Source of the DNA: Methylomonas paludis
GTDB lineage: Bacteria > Pseudomonadota > Gammaproteobacteria > Methylococcales > Methylomonadaceae
NCBI RefSeq assembly: GCF_018734325.1
Contig: NZ_CP073754.1
Span: 2,108,001-2,172,000 of the forward strand
Reading direction: 5' to 3'
Length of the DNA stretch: 64,000 nt
Part shown: positions 8,224 to 17,442 of the stretch, piece by piece
How the letters are laid out: each line of letters begins with the position of its first letter
How positions within the stretch are numbered: position 1 is the stretch's first letter
The notes under the pieces: generated by a model
What the model saw: only the letters and a program-made list of their open reading frames with translations
Database searches by the model: none
What the model was told of the DNA's origin: nothing
Made by a program: the position numbers and the translations under genes

Positions 8224-8931
8224 CTCTAATCTCAAATTTTATTGGCTTTAAAAATTTGAGACGACAACTAGTCTGACGCGGGGGGCTTGGTACCGCTCTG
8301 ATCCATGACGAAGGTGTCCATGTCCAGACAGACGTAGCCTTTATGCGGCGTAATTGGGGCTTCTGTTCGTTCGATGAGTCGTATCGATAGATCATCCACC
8401 GGCTCCAGCAGGCTGCCGCTGACACGATCAAGACGTTGCCGCAGCCACACGCTGCCGGGAACCTTACGTACATCCAATGCCTTCTTGAAAAAACGATCTT
8501 CACGAAACGGCTCAACAGCCTCGAAGTCGCTTTTGCCTATACTTAAAAGGCCAACAGTGGTTTTGACTAAATCCGAGGTTTTGATACCCTGTGAAACAGG
8601 TATTCTACCGTCCACCATCACTTCGACATTGACCGCTTCCAGGCACTGGCCGATCAAGGATAGTCCGGCATAGGAGGTAAGTTCCTTTTTGGATTCTTTA
8701 AGCTTAAAACGTGCCATAATCAAAACGGGTGACTATAGAAAAACTATATTATACCTTTTTTATCATTGACTTATGACTATTTATAAAAAAAACGAACACG
8801 GATTCAGGTGCTAGTTAAGCTGTTTGATAGCCGTAAGGAACGGCTTTATGTAAATGGATAATATTTTATAATTAATTCGTCATGATTGGCTTATCTCCAT
8901 AATTTTACCAAAACTATTTATTGTTATGGCA

Positions 8932-10190
8932 CTCTGTACACGACAAAACGCGCCACTTAAATTCTGAGGGTTATTTTCCCAGACCGACTTCGGTCATAAT
9001 CGATCATAGTCGGCGGACATAAAAACAAAATCCAGAATCGAAGCATCTCATCAGCCGATTTAACCGTTTTCAACAAAAAGTTATTCAGCTCGTCTAGCCC
9101 ATAACGAAACAAGCTACATTCCGGGCGACCGTGTTGTTTGATGGTTAACGGCTTAACGGCTCGATGTTTCCATTCCCCGACTTTATGGGCCCAGCAAAAA
9201 GCAATGGCTTGGAGCGCCATGACTTTCTTAATCCGATAATACCGGGTCAGCCGGGTCTCTTCTAAATGGAAGCCGCGCCCTTTCAAGCATTGGAACAGGT
9301 TTTCAATTTGCCAGCGCTGGCCGTAAACTTGAATCGCCTGAGCCAAGCGCTGGTTACTGGCCAACACTAATAGCTCGTTGGTCTCTAATTTTAAGGCGTT
9401 CAACCAAACCCACTGATCGCCAATGCGCTGTCTTTTCCTCAGTACGCGCTGCTCGCCCGCCTTTAAATCCCGGAATAGGGCTTGAACGGGCTTTCCGGCG
9501 TGGCGGCGATTGGTCAGTAACTGATTGTCTTTCATCCGAATCAAATACGGAATGGTATGGTCTGTTAACCATTGCCACCACTGATCGCCAATAAACTCCC
9601 GGTCAGCCAATACGCCTTGAATGCCATGCCGACCAAACTGCCGGATGAAGCGTTGCAATAAGGCGATTCGTTCACGCTGATTGGAGTTACCCTGCTTATT
9701 CAACACCAACCAGTACACCGGCACCGCCATGCCTTTATAAGCAATCGCCAGGGTGAGGATATTCAGATTGGCCTTTCCCCATTTCCAGTTAGTGCGATCC
9801 AGAGTCAAATAATACGACTGGCCCTTAAAATCAAACAACTGCATGATCAGATGCGCCACGGCGTCATAATCAAAAACAACGGTTTGAAAAAAACGCTGAA
9901 GCCGCCTGTACCGGGACTTTAAGGTCGCCTGTCCACCAAAATTCACCGCTAATTGCGTTAAATTCATGTGCCTGGATTGGATTAACGCCAGTAACAGACC
10001 GATAAAACAATCTAAACGGCGCTTGCTCCAAGACACATGGTCTTTTAAAATCGCTCTAAGCCCATCGTTTAAGTCCATGTTCACCCCCTTTTTTAGTCAT
10101 TAGAGAGTGAAACAGATTTGCGATGGGCTTTCAAGTCATAAGCTTAGATCATCTTCTTTAGCCGGTTTTTAGGTTTTGTCGTGTACAGAG
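8932..10190 (-). mobile_element. IS4-type insertion sequence, copy A
   Basis: A 1259-bp element with terminal inverted repeats CTCTGTACACGACAAAAC. It is nearly identical to the copy at 52168-53426; one difference was noted, G at 10096 against C at 53332, upstream of the transposase. The copy B flanks are a direct 9-bp duplication. The 9-bp flanks here are inverted instead: GTTATGGCA on the left (8923-8931), TGCCATAAC on the right (10191-10199). The preceding 118 bp (8814-8931) hold only AT-rich DNA and a small hairpin around AGCCGT/ACGGCT. Confidence 0.9.
8957..10084 (-). CDS. IS4-family transposase, copy A
   Basis: A 375-residue DDE transposase. The motifs are TLDRTNWKWGK (first Asp, about 94), LADREFIGDQWW (second Asp, about 159) and YGQRWQIENLFQCLKGRG (Y-R-E signature with the Glu, about 263). 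The length and spacing suit IS4-family enzymes with a beta-strand insertion before the Glu. The gene is intact and its product is identical to that of 52193-53320. It occupies nearly the whole IS, ending 25 bp inside the left end. Confidence 0.9.
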   Translation of the reverse strand: MNMDLNDGLRAILKDHVSWSKRRLDCFIGLLLALIQSRHMNLTQLAVNFGGQATLKSRYRRLQRFFQTVVFDYDAVAHLIMQLFDFKGQSYYLTLDRTNWKWGKANLNILTLAIAYKGMAVPVYWLVLNKQGNSNQRERIALLQRFIRQFGRHGIQGVLADREFIGDQWWQWLTDHTIPYLIRMKDNQLLTNRRHAGKPVQALFRDLKAGEQRVLRKRQRIGDQWVWLNALKLETNELLVLASNQRLAQAIQVYGQRWQIENLFQCLKGRGFHLEETRLTRYYRIKKVMALQAIAFCWAHKVGEWKHRAVKPLTIKQHGRPECSLFRYGLDELNNFLLKTVKSADEMLRFWILFLCPPTMIDYDRSRSGKITLRI

Positions 10191-10432
10191 TGCCATAACC
10201 ACCCTTCGGTGGAATGCGTGAATAAGAAACATGGAGCTTTTTGCGGTAAAGTAGGTTACCCGCACCGCAGAAGACCGATTGATCAATGGTGTGTTCGCAC
10301 CCGAAACAGAGTGTGGTTCTGGGTAACGTCGGCGAAATTGGTGAGCCTTAAGGTATCCCGTTTGAGAGAATGATTTTTGACGATGTTCCCAAAGCGGTGT
10401 GGGTTTACTATTTCTGATGATGGAGTAAAGTC
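10191..10432 (+). ncRNA. Candidate bridge-RNA leader of the IS110 element
   Basis: About 240 bp without an ORF precede the transposase. In IS110-group elements this position encodes a structured bridge RNA whose two internal loops pair with target and donor DNA. Local hairpins are visible, such as GGTG-TGTTCG-CACC near 10288-10301 and pairing across GGGTA...TATCCC near 10320-10356. The two guide loops were not resolved, so this is a call by position and family. Confidence 0.4.
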
Positions 10433-11752
10433 ATGGCTACTGGCAAGTCTGCTCATTTTCAACTGACTCATCCCAATGCGGCGGGTATCGATATTGGTTC
10501 AGGAAGCCATTTTGTGGCAGTATCGCCCGACCGAGATAATCCCTCCGTACGTGAATTTCCAAGTTTCACCGAGGACTTAGAACATTTGGCGGATTGGTTG
10601 ACGGAATGCGGTATTGATACGGTGGCGATGGAGTCTACGGGGGTTTATTGGATTCCATTGTTTGAGATGCTTGAAGTTCGTGGCTTCACAGTCTTTTTGG
10701 TGAACGCTCGTCACGTCAAATCCGTGCCTGGACGTAAATCAGATGTATTGGATTGCCAGTGGTTGCAGCAATTAATGAGCTTTGGTCTGTTGCGAGGAGC
10801 ATTTCGTCCACAGGGCGATATTTGCGCACTGCGCAGTGTGGCGCGGCAACGAGCTATGCTATTACGCTACCAAGCACGGCATGTTCAACACATGCAAAAA
10901 GCGCTCACACAGATGAACCTACAATTAACCCAAGTTATTTCTGATGTGGTTGGCGTCACTGGGCAAAAAATTATCAGAGCTATTTTGGTCGGCGAACGTG
11001 ATGGAGTTACTTTAGCGAAGCTTCGTCATGGTCGTATTCATGCAAGTGAAAAGGAGATCGCTAAATCTTTACAGGGTAATTGGCGTGAAGAACATTTGTT
11101 TGCGCTTAAACAAGCGGTTGACTTGTATGACAATTATACTGAAAAATTAGAGGAGTGCGACCTGAAATTGGAAGAAATGCTCCAAGAATTGGCTAAATAT
11201 TCCCATGAGCCGCAAGCCATAACGCGTCGCAGTCGAAACAAAAATGCGCCGCAATTTGATTTGCGTCTTCACCTGTTTAGATTATGTGGCGTCGATCTAA
11301 CACGGATTGATGGCATTGACGTCACTACCGCGTTTACGGTACTTTCCGAAGTCGGGGCTGACATGTCGCGATTTAAAAATGTTAAACATTTTACATCCTG
11401 GTTGGGTTTATGTCCGGGTACTAAAATATCAGGCGGCAAAGTATTGTCTGGCAAGTCCAAGCGCACGGCTAACCGTGCTGCTCAAGCCTTAAGGTTGGCG
11501 GCGGTTAACTTACGCGCCAGTCAATCTGCGTTGGGAGCCTATTACCGTAGACTCTGTGCTCGTATGGATAAACCACGCGCGATCACCGCCTGCGCCCATA
11601 AGTTGGCGCGCTTAATTTATGCGCTATTGACTAAGGGGGAAGAATTCGTGGACAAAGGTCAACAATATTATGAAGAACGCTATCGTCAACGGGTGGTGAA
11701 TTCGCTGAATAAACGCGCCGAACAATTGGGCATGAAACTGGTTTCCGCATAA
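10433..11752 (+). CDS. IS110-family transposase (DEDD recombinase)
   Basis: A 439-residue IS110 transposase. The RuvC-like N-terminal domain shows GIDIGSGSHFVAV (Asp, about 18), AMESTGVYW (Glu, about 65) and GRKSDVLDCQWLQQL (Asp pair, about 100). The C-terminal domain carries GLCPGTKISGGK, containing the conserved serine region that works with the DEDD site. A central coiled-coil segment (DLYDNYTEKLEECDLKLEEM) links them. ATG 10433 follows GATGGAGTAAAGTC, with GGAG well placed. The gene is intact. Confidence 0.92.
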   Translation: MATGKSAHFQLTHPNAAGIDIGSGSHFVAVSPDRDNPSVREFPSFTEDLEHLADWLTECGIDTVAMESTGVYWIPLFEMLEVRGFTVFLVNARHVKSVPGRKSDVLDCQWLQQLMSFGLLRGAFRPQGDICALRSVARQRAMLLRYQARHVQHMQKALTQMNLQLTQVISDVVGVTGQKIIRAILVGERDGVTLAKLRHGRIHASEKEIAKSLQGNWREEHLFALKQAVDLYDNYTEKLEECDLKLEEMLQELAKYSHEPQAITRRSRNKNAPQFDLRLHLFRLCGVDLTRIDGIDVTTAFTVLSEVGADMSRFKNVKHFTSWLGLCPGTKISGGKVLSGKSKRTANRAAQALRLAAVNLRASQSALGAYYRRLCARMDKPRAITACAHKLARLIYALLTKGEEFVDKGQQYYEERYRQRVVNSLNKRAEQLGMKLVSA

Positions 11753-11875
11753 TAAAAAATAACACAACATAATCAATTGGTTGTGATTTGTTTCTTGAGA
11801 GGTTATGGCTATGAGTATTAAAAATTGACTTAAGCAACTGCGGTAGCGTCTTACGCGCCACTGGTCGTCTGCATT

Positions 11876-12052
11876 TTACCCCGCCAACCGATGTTGTTTA
11901 AAATTGGCATCCTGCAGCACAAAATAGTCGCAATAGTGCCGAGAATAACAGCATTTCAGTTGATGTTTGACAAACTGGTACAGACAATTTAGATAGACAT
12001 CGGCAAAAAACCGGCTGTTGAAATTGCCAATAGGCAGACCCTTAAGGGCTTC
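11876..12052 (-). pseudogene. Reverse-transcriptase relic (DGR-type palm motifs)
   Basis: Read on the minus strand, this segment gives KGLPIGNFNSRFFADVYLN, then LYQFVKHQLKC, then HYCDYFVLQDANFK before a stop at 11876-11878. This is RT motif 4 (PIGN..S) followed by a decayed YxDD box (YCDY in place of Y.DD). The PIGN..SQ form is typical of diversity-generating retroelement and related RTs, not of group II introns (QG..SP). Only about 55 codons survive, with a stop just upstream (12053-12055). The rest of 11830-12253 holds no gene that I can recognise. Confidence 0.6.
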
Positions 12053-12205
12053 ATATTACAGCTGGTTTTGTGTGACGGCATTTGCTGTCACAAACCGAGT
12101 TGCCTTTAAGATATGGGGTTGTGGGAGGGTTGTATCGGCGCTGCCAAGATTCGGCCCGCATAGCGGGGCCGCGATAGCAAAACACCAAGCGTCCTGCTAA
12201 GTTTT

Positions 12206-12232
12206 GGTGGATTGCCTAGCGGCGAATCCACC
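12206..12232. repeat. REP-like palindrome
   Basis: GGTGGATT (12206-12213) pairs with AATCCACC (12225-12232) and is followed by CTAC, a common intergenic palindromic repeat form. It lies just beyond the 3' end of the PEP-CTERM gene on the minus strand. Its AT-poor neighbourhood (12115-12200) looks like other repeat debris. Confidence 0.45.
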
Positions 12233-12253
12233 CTACTCACTAAAAAAGCCGAA

Positions 12254-13003
12254 TCACCCAAATGATCCACACCCGATGTTGCTGCGTCGTTTTAAGCCAA
12301 GAAAACCTAACAGACCAGTTGCAAACAACCAGATAATATTGGGTTCCGGCACGGATGCAACATTGCCGGGGCTAACTGCCCATGCATAGAACTGGTCGTT
12401 CTTATAGCCGTAGTTCTGCTCACCATTGTAGGTATAGAAGAACCATGAAATGTCAGGAATGGATGCATGCTCCGTACCAGACCAATACGCGTAGGTTTGT
12501 TGCACATTGCTGAACGGACCTCTGGGGATGTAAGACCCTGAAATACCACCCAGTTCGTTGTAAAACAGCTCACCTAGTTGACTACCATTATCATAACCAT
12601 ACACTGCGTTACTGCTAGGCAAAGCCCAATGGCTGGAGCCGCCATAATTGATAGTATTCAGGTAATTTACAAATGCTTGTCCGGCCCACCAGTCTACCAA
12701 TCCACCATCAGCAAAATCATCAGTAGTCAGCGTGTATGTTCCGGTAAGATCAATATTATTGGGGGTATCATGGATCACACCGCCGTTAGCATTGATGATT
12801 GCGGTGACGATATTATTGTAGCTGTTAGATCCATAAGCACCCTCCAAGGTGCCTAACAGGTTGGCGTCTTTGGTCCAGGTGGAATTGATGCCGCTATCAT
12901 AAATCCCTAAGCCGCCGACCGTAGTAGTTAAAGTGGCTTGGGCATTTAGACTGGCGAGACCGAACATCATGGTTACTGTCAATAAGATTTTTCCGTGTTG
13001 CAC
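12254..13003 (-). CDS. PEP-CTERM protein with Lcl/DUF1566-like domain
   Basis: A 249-residue exported protein. It starts at GTG 13003 with AAGGAGA six bases upstream. A signal peptide (about 1-24, ending LNAQA) is followed by an Lcl_C/DUF1566-type C-type-lectin-like domain (WTKDANLL at about 43, WWAGQAFVNYLN, HWALPSS, YAYWSGTEH, QFYAWAVSPG). A PEP-CTERM sorting tail closes it: VPEP, a hydrophobic stretch, then LKRR, with a somewhat long final tail (SNIGCGSFG). Exosortase would process it at the inner membrane. Related domains are known DGR targets, and an RT relic lies about 200 bp downstream, but no template repeat is visible. Confidence 0.78.
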   Translation of the reverse strand: MQHGKILLTVTMMFGLASLNAQATLTTTVGGLGIYDSGINSTWTKDANLLGTLEGAYGSNSYNNIVTAIINANGGVIHDTPNNIDLTGTYTLTTDDFADGGLVDWWAGQAFVNYLNTINYGGSSHWALPSSNAVYGYDNGSQLGELFYNELGGISGSYIPRGPFSNVQQTYAYWSGTEHASIPDISWFFYTYNGEQNYGYKNDQFYAWAVSPGNVASVPEPNIIWLFATGLLGFLGLKRRSNIGCGSFG

Positions 13004-13330
13004 GTGTTTCTCCTTAGCATTTGTGTTTTAGTTTGTTAATAACTTTGCACCACATGTGAAAGCTTCGGCTCTAGGCTGATCCCCAAGCCTTAACCACGCT
13101 TCAATATATAGCAAAGGAGGTGCTACGTGCTAACTGCACGCAACAAAACGCTAGCACGTTTTATACGATCTTTCAATATCTTTATGGCTCTTTGCTGCTC
13201 ATCGCCCTAAAGGAAAGCCGGTTGCTTGGCTTATGCTCAATATATTTCTTGGGCATAAAGAGCTATCAGCTATTGACAAAGACATCATGAGATCAAAGTT
13301 ATTGACTTCATTTTTAGCCAAACCATTAAC
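13004..13330. other. Intergenic region, no gene seen
   Basis: These 327 bp contain the upstream region of the PEP-CTERM gene and space after sucB. Short inverted repeats are present (GTGCTA...TAGCAC near 13123-13156; GCTCTTT near 13186 against AAAGAGC near 13257), but there is no ORF or recognisable RNA. Confidence 0.5.
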
Positions 13331-14518
13331 TTAAATATTTAACAATAAATGGGCAGGCGCTTCCAGACATTCCTTAATAACCCCCAGAAATTGCACGGCT
13401 TCTTTACCGTCGACCAAACGATGGTCATAAGACAATGCCAGATACATGATGGGCCGGATGACAATTTCACCGTTTTCCACTACCGGACGGTCTTTAATGG
13501 CGTGCATACCCAAAATTGCACATTGCGGCGGATTGAGTATAGGCGTTGAGAGCATGGAACCAAAAATGCCGCCATTGGTAATGGTAAAGGTACCGCCGCT
13601 CAAATCCTCGACACTGATAGAACCATTGCGGGCTTTATTGCCAAAATCATAAATGCCTTTTTCTATGCCGGCAAAATCCAGTTGGTCGGCATCGCGCAAA
13701 ATCGGTACGATCAGGCCGCGTGGGGTGGTCACGGCAATGCCAATATCATAATAGCCGTGATAAATAATATCATTGCCGTCTATGGAGGCATTAATGGCCG
13801 GAAAGCGTTTCAGGGCCTCGATGGCCGCTTTGACAAAAAATGACATGAACCCTAGCTTTATGGCATGTTTTTCTTCAAACCGGCCTTTATACTGATTACG
13901 CAAATCCATTACCGCTTTTAAATTAACCTCATTAAACGTGGTCAACATCGCAGCGTTTTGCTGGGCTTGCAGCAAGCGTTCGGCAATTTTGGCGCGCAAA
14001 CGGGTCATCGGCACCCGCTGTTCCGGGCGCAAACTGGCTATACCTGTTGCCGAAAGTGGTGCGGCGGCGGATTCTGGATTAGGCACTGGAGCCGGTTCCT
14101 CGGCCTCCGCCGGATGCTCACCCAGATACTCCAGCACATCAGATTTGCGTATACGGCCATGTTTACCAGAACCGCTGATTGCGTTCGGGTCTACTGCGGT
14201 TTCTGCCACCAGACGGCGCACAGATGGACTTAAACGCGGCTCATCCGTCCGACTGACTGGTGCAATAGCTTGCTGATCGTCCTGAACTTCCAACAGAGCC
14301 AGCAATTCACCACCCAGCACAGTATCGCCACCGTGTTTAAAAATTTCCTTTAAAGTACCAGAATGCGGTGCCGGCACTTCCAAAATGACTTTATCAGTTT
14401 CCAGATCGGCCAGATTGTCACCTTCATTAATCCAGTCACCTATTTGTTTGTGCCAGACAACCAGACTGGCATCGGCAACCGATTCAGGCAGGGTTGGCGC
14501 CAAAATTTCAAAACTCAT
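13331..14518 (-). CDS. sucB: Dihydrolipoyllysine succinyltransferase, E2 of 2-oxoglutarate dehydrogenase
   Basis: A 395-residue E2 subunit. It transfers the succinyl group from lipoate to CoA in the TCA cycle. It has an N-terminal lipoyl domain with the lipoyl-lysine in [10 protein letters not shown] (about 42), an Ala/Pro/Glu linker, a peripheral E3-binding domain ([10 protein letters not shown] near 97, then [13 protein letters not shown]), and a C-terminal catalytic domain ending with [16 protein letters not shown] (active His and Asp). It follows sucA by 10 bp on the same strand. No lpd or sucCD follows, so E3 and succinyl-CoA synthetase must be encoded elsewhere. Confidence 0.96.
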   Translation of the reverse strand: MSFEILAPTLPESVADASLVVWHKQIGDWINEGDNLADLETDKVILEVPAPHSGTLKEIFKHGGDTVLGGELLALLEVQDDQQAIAPVSRTDEPRLSPSVRRLVAETAVDPNAISGSGKHGRIRKSDVLEYLGEHPAEAEEPAPVPNPESAAAPLSATGIASLRPEQRVPMTRLRAKIAERLLQAQQNAAMLTTFNEVNLKAVMDLRNQYKGRFEEKHAIKLGFMSFFVKAAIEALKRFPAINASIDGNDIIYHGYYDIGIAVTTPRGLIVPILRDADQLDFAGIEKGIYDFGNKARNGSISVEDLSGGTFTITNGGIFGSMLSTPILNPPQCAILGMHAIKDRPVVENGEIVIRPIMYLALSYDHRLVDGKEAVQFLGVIKECLEAPAHLLLNI

Positions 14519-14528
14519 ATAAAATTCC

Positions 14529-17348
14529 TTACTGACCGCCGTAAAGTGCAGTCTGCACTACGGCTTTTTGTTCGCTAAGATGGGTTTTATAATTGCCCAC
14601 GGCAGGTGCGGCAGATGCTACCCGGCCGGCATAACTGATAGTTATATCTCTATCAATGTGATTATAAAAGAAATGCTTGCTTTGGAACCAAGCCCCCTGA
14701 TTTTCAGGTTCTTCCTGACACCAGATAATCTGTTTAAGATGCGGATACTTATCCAATTCCGTTTTAAAATGTTGCGCCGGAAATGGATATAGCTGTTCGA
14801 TACGAATAATGGCAATATGTTCCAATTTATCCAAACGGCGGGTTTCAAGTAAATCATAATAGACTTTGCCGGCGCATAATACTACCCGGGTGATTGCCAG
14901 CGGATCCAGTTCATCCAACTCACCAATTACCGGTAAAAAGCCGCTATTGGTCAAATCGGTCAGTTTTGACACGGCCAATTTATGCCTTAACAGGCTTTTC
15001 GGACTCATCACAACCAATGGCTTGCGATATTCGCGCAGTAGCTGCCTACGCAGCAAATGAAAAATTTGCGCCGGTGTGGTGGGTGTACAGACCTGCATAT
15101 TCTGATCGGCACATAATTGCAAAAATCGTTCTACTCGCGCGGAAGAGTGTTCCGGCCCCTGCCCTTCAAAACCATGCGGCAACAACATAACCAAACCGCT
15201 GAGCTTACCCCATTTGCTTTCCCCGGAACTGATAAACTGATCTATCACCACTTGTGCACCATTGGCGAAATCACCGAACTGCGCTTCCCAAATCACTAGT
15301 TTATCCGGTAATGTTGAGCTGTAACCGTATTCAAAACCCAAGACGCCGGCCTCGGACAACAGAGAATTGAAAATTTGCGGACGCCCCTGCTCCGGGCTTA
15401 AATATTTTAGCGGTATATAGTTTTCACCGGTCAGCTGATTCAATAATATGGCATGACGATGGGAAAATGTGCCACGGCCTATATCCTGCCCAGTCAGCCT
15501 TATATCATAGCCGTCCATCAATAAAGTGGCATAGGCCATATTTTCGGCAAAGCCCCAGTCCATGTCCTGTTCGCCTTGCGCCATTTTTTGCCGGTCGGTC
15601 ATAACCTTGGCAACCCGAGGGTGCAGTTCAAAACCCGGCGGCAAATCTTGCAAGCGTTGGTTACAAAACTGAATTCTGTCCAGACTGACTGCGGTATCAG
15701 CCGGGCTGTTCCAGTCTTTGTTATGAAATTTTTCCCAGCGTGCCGAATAGGAATAGTGATCATTTTCTATTCCAGGCCGCGACACCACCTCACCAGCATT
15801 GAGCAACTGCAGATATTCCTGTTCCTGCGTACTCAAAAACGCCTGATTGATAACACCATCATCCAGCAGTTTCTGGGCATAAATCTGCTTGGTGGTGGCC
15901 AGATTTTGAATGATTTTATACATCATCGGCTGAGTGGCTGCCGGTTCATCAGCTTCGTTATGCCCCAGACGCCGATAACAGATCAAATCTATCACCACAT
16001 CTTTGTGAAATCGCATCCGGTAGTCCAATGCAATCTGGGTAATAAACGCCACGGCTTCTGGATCGTCGCCATTCACATGAAACACCGGGGCCTGCACCAT
16101 ATTCGCCACATCGGTGCAATATAGGGTTGAGCGGGCATCAAATGGATTGCTGGTTGTGAAGCCGATCTGGTTATTTATGACAATATGCACGGTTCCGCCG
16201 GTATTAAAGGCGCGTGTTTCCGACATATTCAAGGTTTCCATGACGATACCCTGACCGGCAAATGCCGCATCACCATGAATCAATACCGGCACTATGGCAT
16301 CAATGCCATGAATACCATGACGGTCTTGACGGGCTTTCACCGAACCTTCCACTACAGGGTTGATGATTTCCAGATGGGAGGGATTGAAGGCCAGAGTCAA
16401 ATGGATAGGTCCGCCCGGTGTGGCTATATTGGAAGAAAAACCCATATGATATTTAACATCGCCGGTAATTGCGCCCGGCATGGAAGTATGGGTACCTTCA
16501 AATTCGCCAAATAAAACCGCCGGGCTTTTACCCAAAATATTCACCAATACATTCAAGCGGCCACGATGCGCCATACCCAGCACAATTTCCTGAACCTTGT
16601 TCTCCCCGGCACGCTGTATCAGTTCATCCAGAATCAAGATCAGCGATTCGGCACCTTCCAGAGAGAAACGTTTTTGACCCACATATTTTCTATGTAAGAA
16701 CCGCTCCAGACCTTCAGCAGCTGTTAATAATTTTAACAGCCAGATACGTTTTTCCGGATGGCTGCTAAAATCGGTTTTAGCCCCTTCCAGTTTATTTTTA
16801 ATCCACCATTTTGAGTCGGCATCAACGATATGCATATATTCGCTGCCGATACTGCCGCAGTAAGTTTGTTTAAGCAGTGCCAAGATTTGATGTAAAGGCA
16901 TTCTGTCTATGCCGCATAAGCCGCCAGTATCGAACAGGGTATCCAGGTCGGCTTCGGTTAAGCCATAGTACTCCGGCTCCAAATCAGCATGTGGCGTAAT
17001 ATGGCTGCGGCCCAATGGGTTATTAGCGGCTATCTGATGACCTTTGACCCGGTATTGATTGATTAACCGCGCCACCGCTGATTGTTTTTTTACGCTTTGC
17101 TCGGTAAAGCCCTGCATTTTTGCCAAGCGACCCGGTTCGGCAATAGCCATTTTTTCAAAACGCCGCACAATCACGCTATGCGGTGTGTCTTGTGGTGCGC
17201 CGCTATGGATTTTTTCAAATCGCTGCCGCCAGCTTTCGGAAATAGTGCTGGGGTTGCTGAGAAATTGCTCATAAAGATATTCAATATAAGTTGCATTACC
17301 ACCATATAATGCAGAAGTCTCTTTAAACAATTCAAGCAGAGTAGTCAT
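14529..17348 (-). CDS. sucA: 2-oxoglutarate dehydrogenase E1 component
   Basis: A 939-residue thiamine-diphosphate enzyme that decarboxylates 2-oxoglutarate, close in length to E. coli SucA (933). The N-terminal E2-binding helix is visible ([19 protein letters not shown]). Signature segments include [49 protein letters not shown] and [16 protein letters not shown]. The gene is intact and sits directly upstream of sucB, so the two form an operon with a promoter in the 94-bp divergent gap before 17443. A complete pair is of interest because 2-oxoglutarate dehydrogenase was long thought to be lacking in type I methanotrophs. Confidence 0.97.
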   Translation of the reverse strand: MTTLLELFKETSALYGGNATYIEYLYEQFLSNPSTISESWRQRFEKIHSGAPQDTPHSVIVRRFEKMAIAEPGRLAKMQGFTEQSVKKQSAVARLINQYRVKGHQIAANNPLGRSHITPHADLEPEYYGLTEADLDTLFDTGGLCGIDRMPLHQILALLKQTYCGSIGSEYMHIVDADSKWWIKNKLEGAKTDFSSHPEKRIWLLKLLTAAEGLERFLHRKYVGQKRFSLEGAESLILILDELIQRAGENKVQEIVLGMAHRGRLNVLVNILGKSPAVLFGEFEGTHTSMPGAITGDVKYHMGFSSNIATPGGPIHLTLAFNPSHLEIINPVVEGSVKARQDRHGIHGIDAIVPVLIHGDAAFAGQGIVMETLNMSETRAFNTGGTVHIVINNQIGFTTSNPFDARSTLYCTDVANMVQAPVFHVNGDDPEAVAFITQIALDYRMRFHKDVVIDLICYRRLGHNEADEPAATQPMMYKIIQNLATTKQIYAQKLLDDGVINQAFLSTQEQEYLQLLNAGEVVSRPGIENDHYSYSARWEKFHNKDWNSPADTAVSLDRIQFCNQRLQDLPPGFELHPRVAKVMTDRQKMAQGEQDMDWGFAENMAYATLLMDGYDIRLTGQDIGRGTFSHRHAILLNQLTGENYIPLKYLSPEQGRPQIFNSLLSEAGVLGFEYGYSSTLPDKLVIWEAQFGDFANGAQVVIDQFISSGESKWGKLSGLVMLLPHGFEGQGPEHSSARVERFLQLCADQNMQVCTPTTPAQIFHLLRRQLLREYRKPLVVMSPKSLLRHKLAVSKLTDLTNSGFLPVIGELDELDPLAITRVVLCAGKVYYDLLETRRLDKLEHIAIIRIEQLYPFPAQHFKTELDKYPHLKQIIWCQEEPENQGAWFQSKHFFYNHIDRDITISYAGRVASAAPAVGNYKTHLSEQKAVVQTALYGGQ

Positions 17349-17442
17349 GCAAACATCCGGATTTTCAGCAAGTCAAGGTACTTATAGTAGTGCTAAAATT
17401 GTCCAAGACCAAATAAAATTGTAGTCCTAAGCCGGAGCAAGT

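Larger units (their letters stand above)
6613..8285 (-). mobile_element. IS3-family insertion sequence, copy 2 (inverted)
   Basis: A 1673-bp inverted copy of 2177-3849, inserted in the IS1380 transposase gene. The target duplication is 4 bp, CTTG, at 6609-6612 and 8286-8289. Different duplications at the two copies show separate insertion events. The inverted pair encloses 3850-6612, so homologous recombination could flip that segment. Confidence 0.9.
5676..8723 (-). pseudogene. IS1380-family transposase, split by IS3 copy 2
   Basis: The N-terminal part (8723-8286, 146 codons, MARFKLKESKKELTSYAGL onward to DMDTFVMDQSGTK) and the C-terminal part (6608-5676, KEEVSRTYQGVDGY onward) join in frame when the IS3 and one copy of its 4-bp duplication are removed. 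The result is 456 residues, normal for IS1380. Family features include YQGVDGYTPVAAYLG, RKDSGFD and HEQFHSEFKTDLDMERLPSG. Removing the IS3 restores an open frame, so the disruption looks recent. Confidence 0.88.
5156..8808 (-). mobile_element. IS1380-family element, interrupted by the 283-bp element and IS3
   Basis: The ends carry the perfect 15-bp inverted repeat CCTGAATCCGTGTTC (5156-5170; complement 8794-8808). They are flanked by a 5-bp duplication TGCTA at 5151-5155 and 8809-8813. Removing the IS3 copy with its duplication and the 283-bp element leaves about 1.69 kb, the usual size of IS1380 elements. It inserted 21 bp beyond the right target duplication of the IS4 element. The transposase runs on the minus strand and is disrupted. 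Confidence 0.88.
10191..11830 (+). mobile_element. IS110-family element (ends approximate)
   Basis: This is the IS110 transposase gene with a long 5' non-coding segment and a short 3' segment, the layout of the IS110 group. Members lack clear terminal inverted repeats and target duplications, so neither end can be fixed from one copy; the limits given are the neighbouring IS4 end and a point about 80 bp after the stop codon. Confidence 0.55.

Noticed and set aside
11876-12052. Group II intron or retron as source of the RT fragment
   Set aside because: The PIGN..S form of motif 4 is not the QG..SP of group II introns, and no intron RNA or msr/msd structure is visible nearby.
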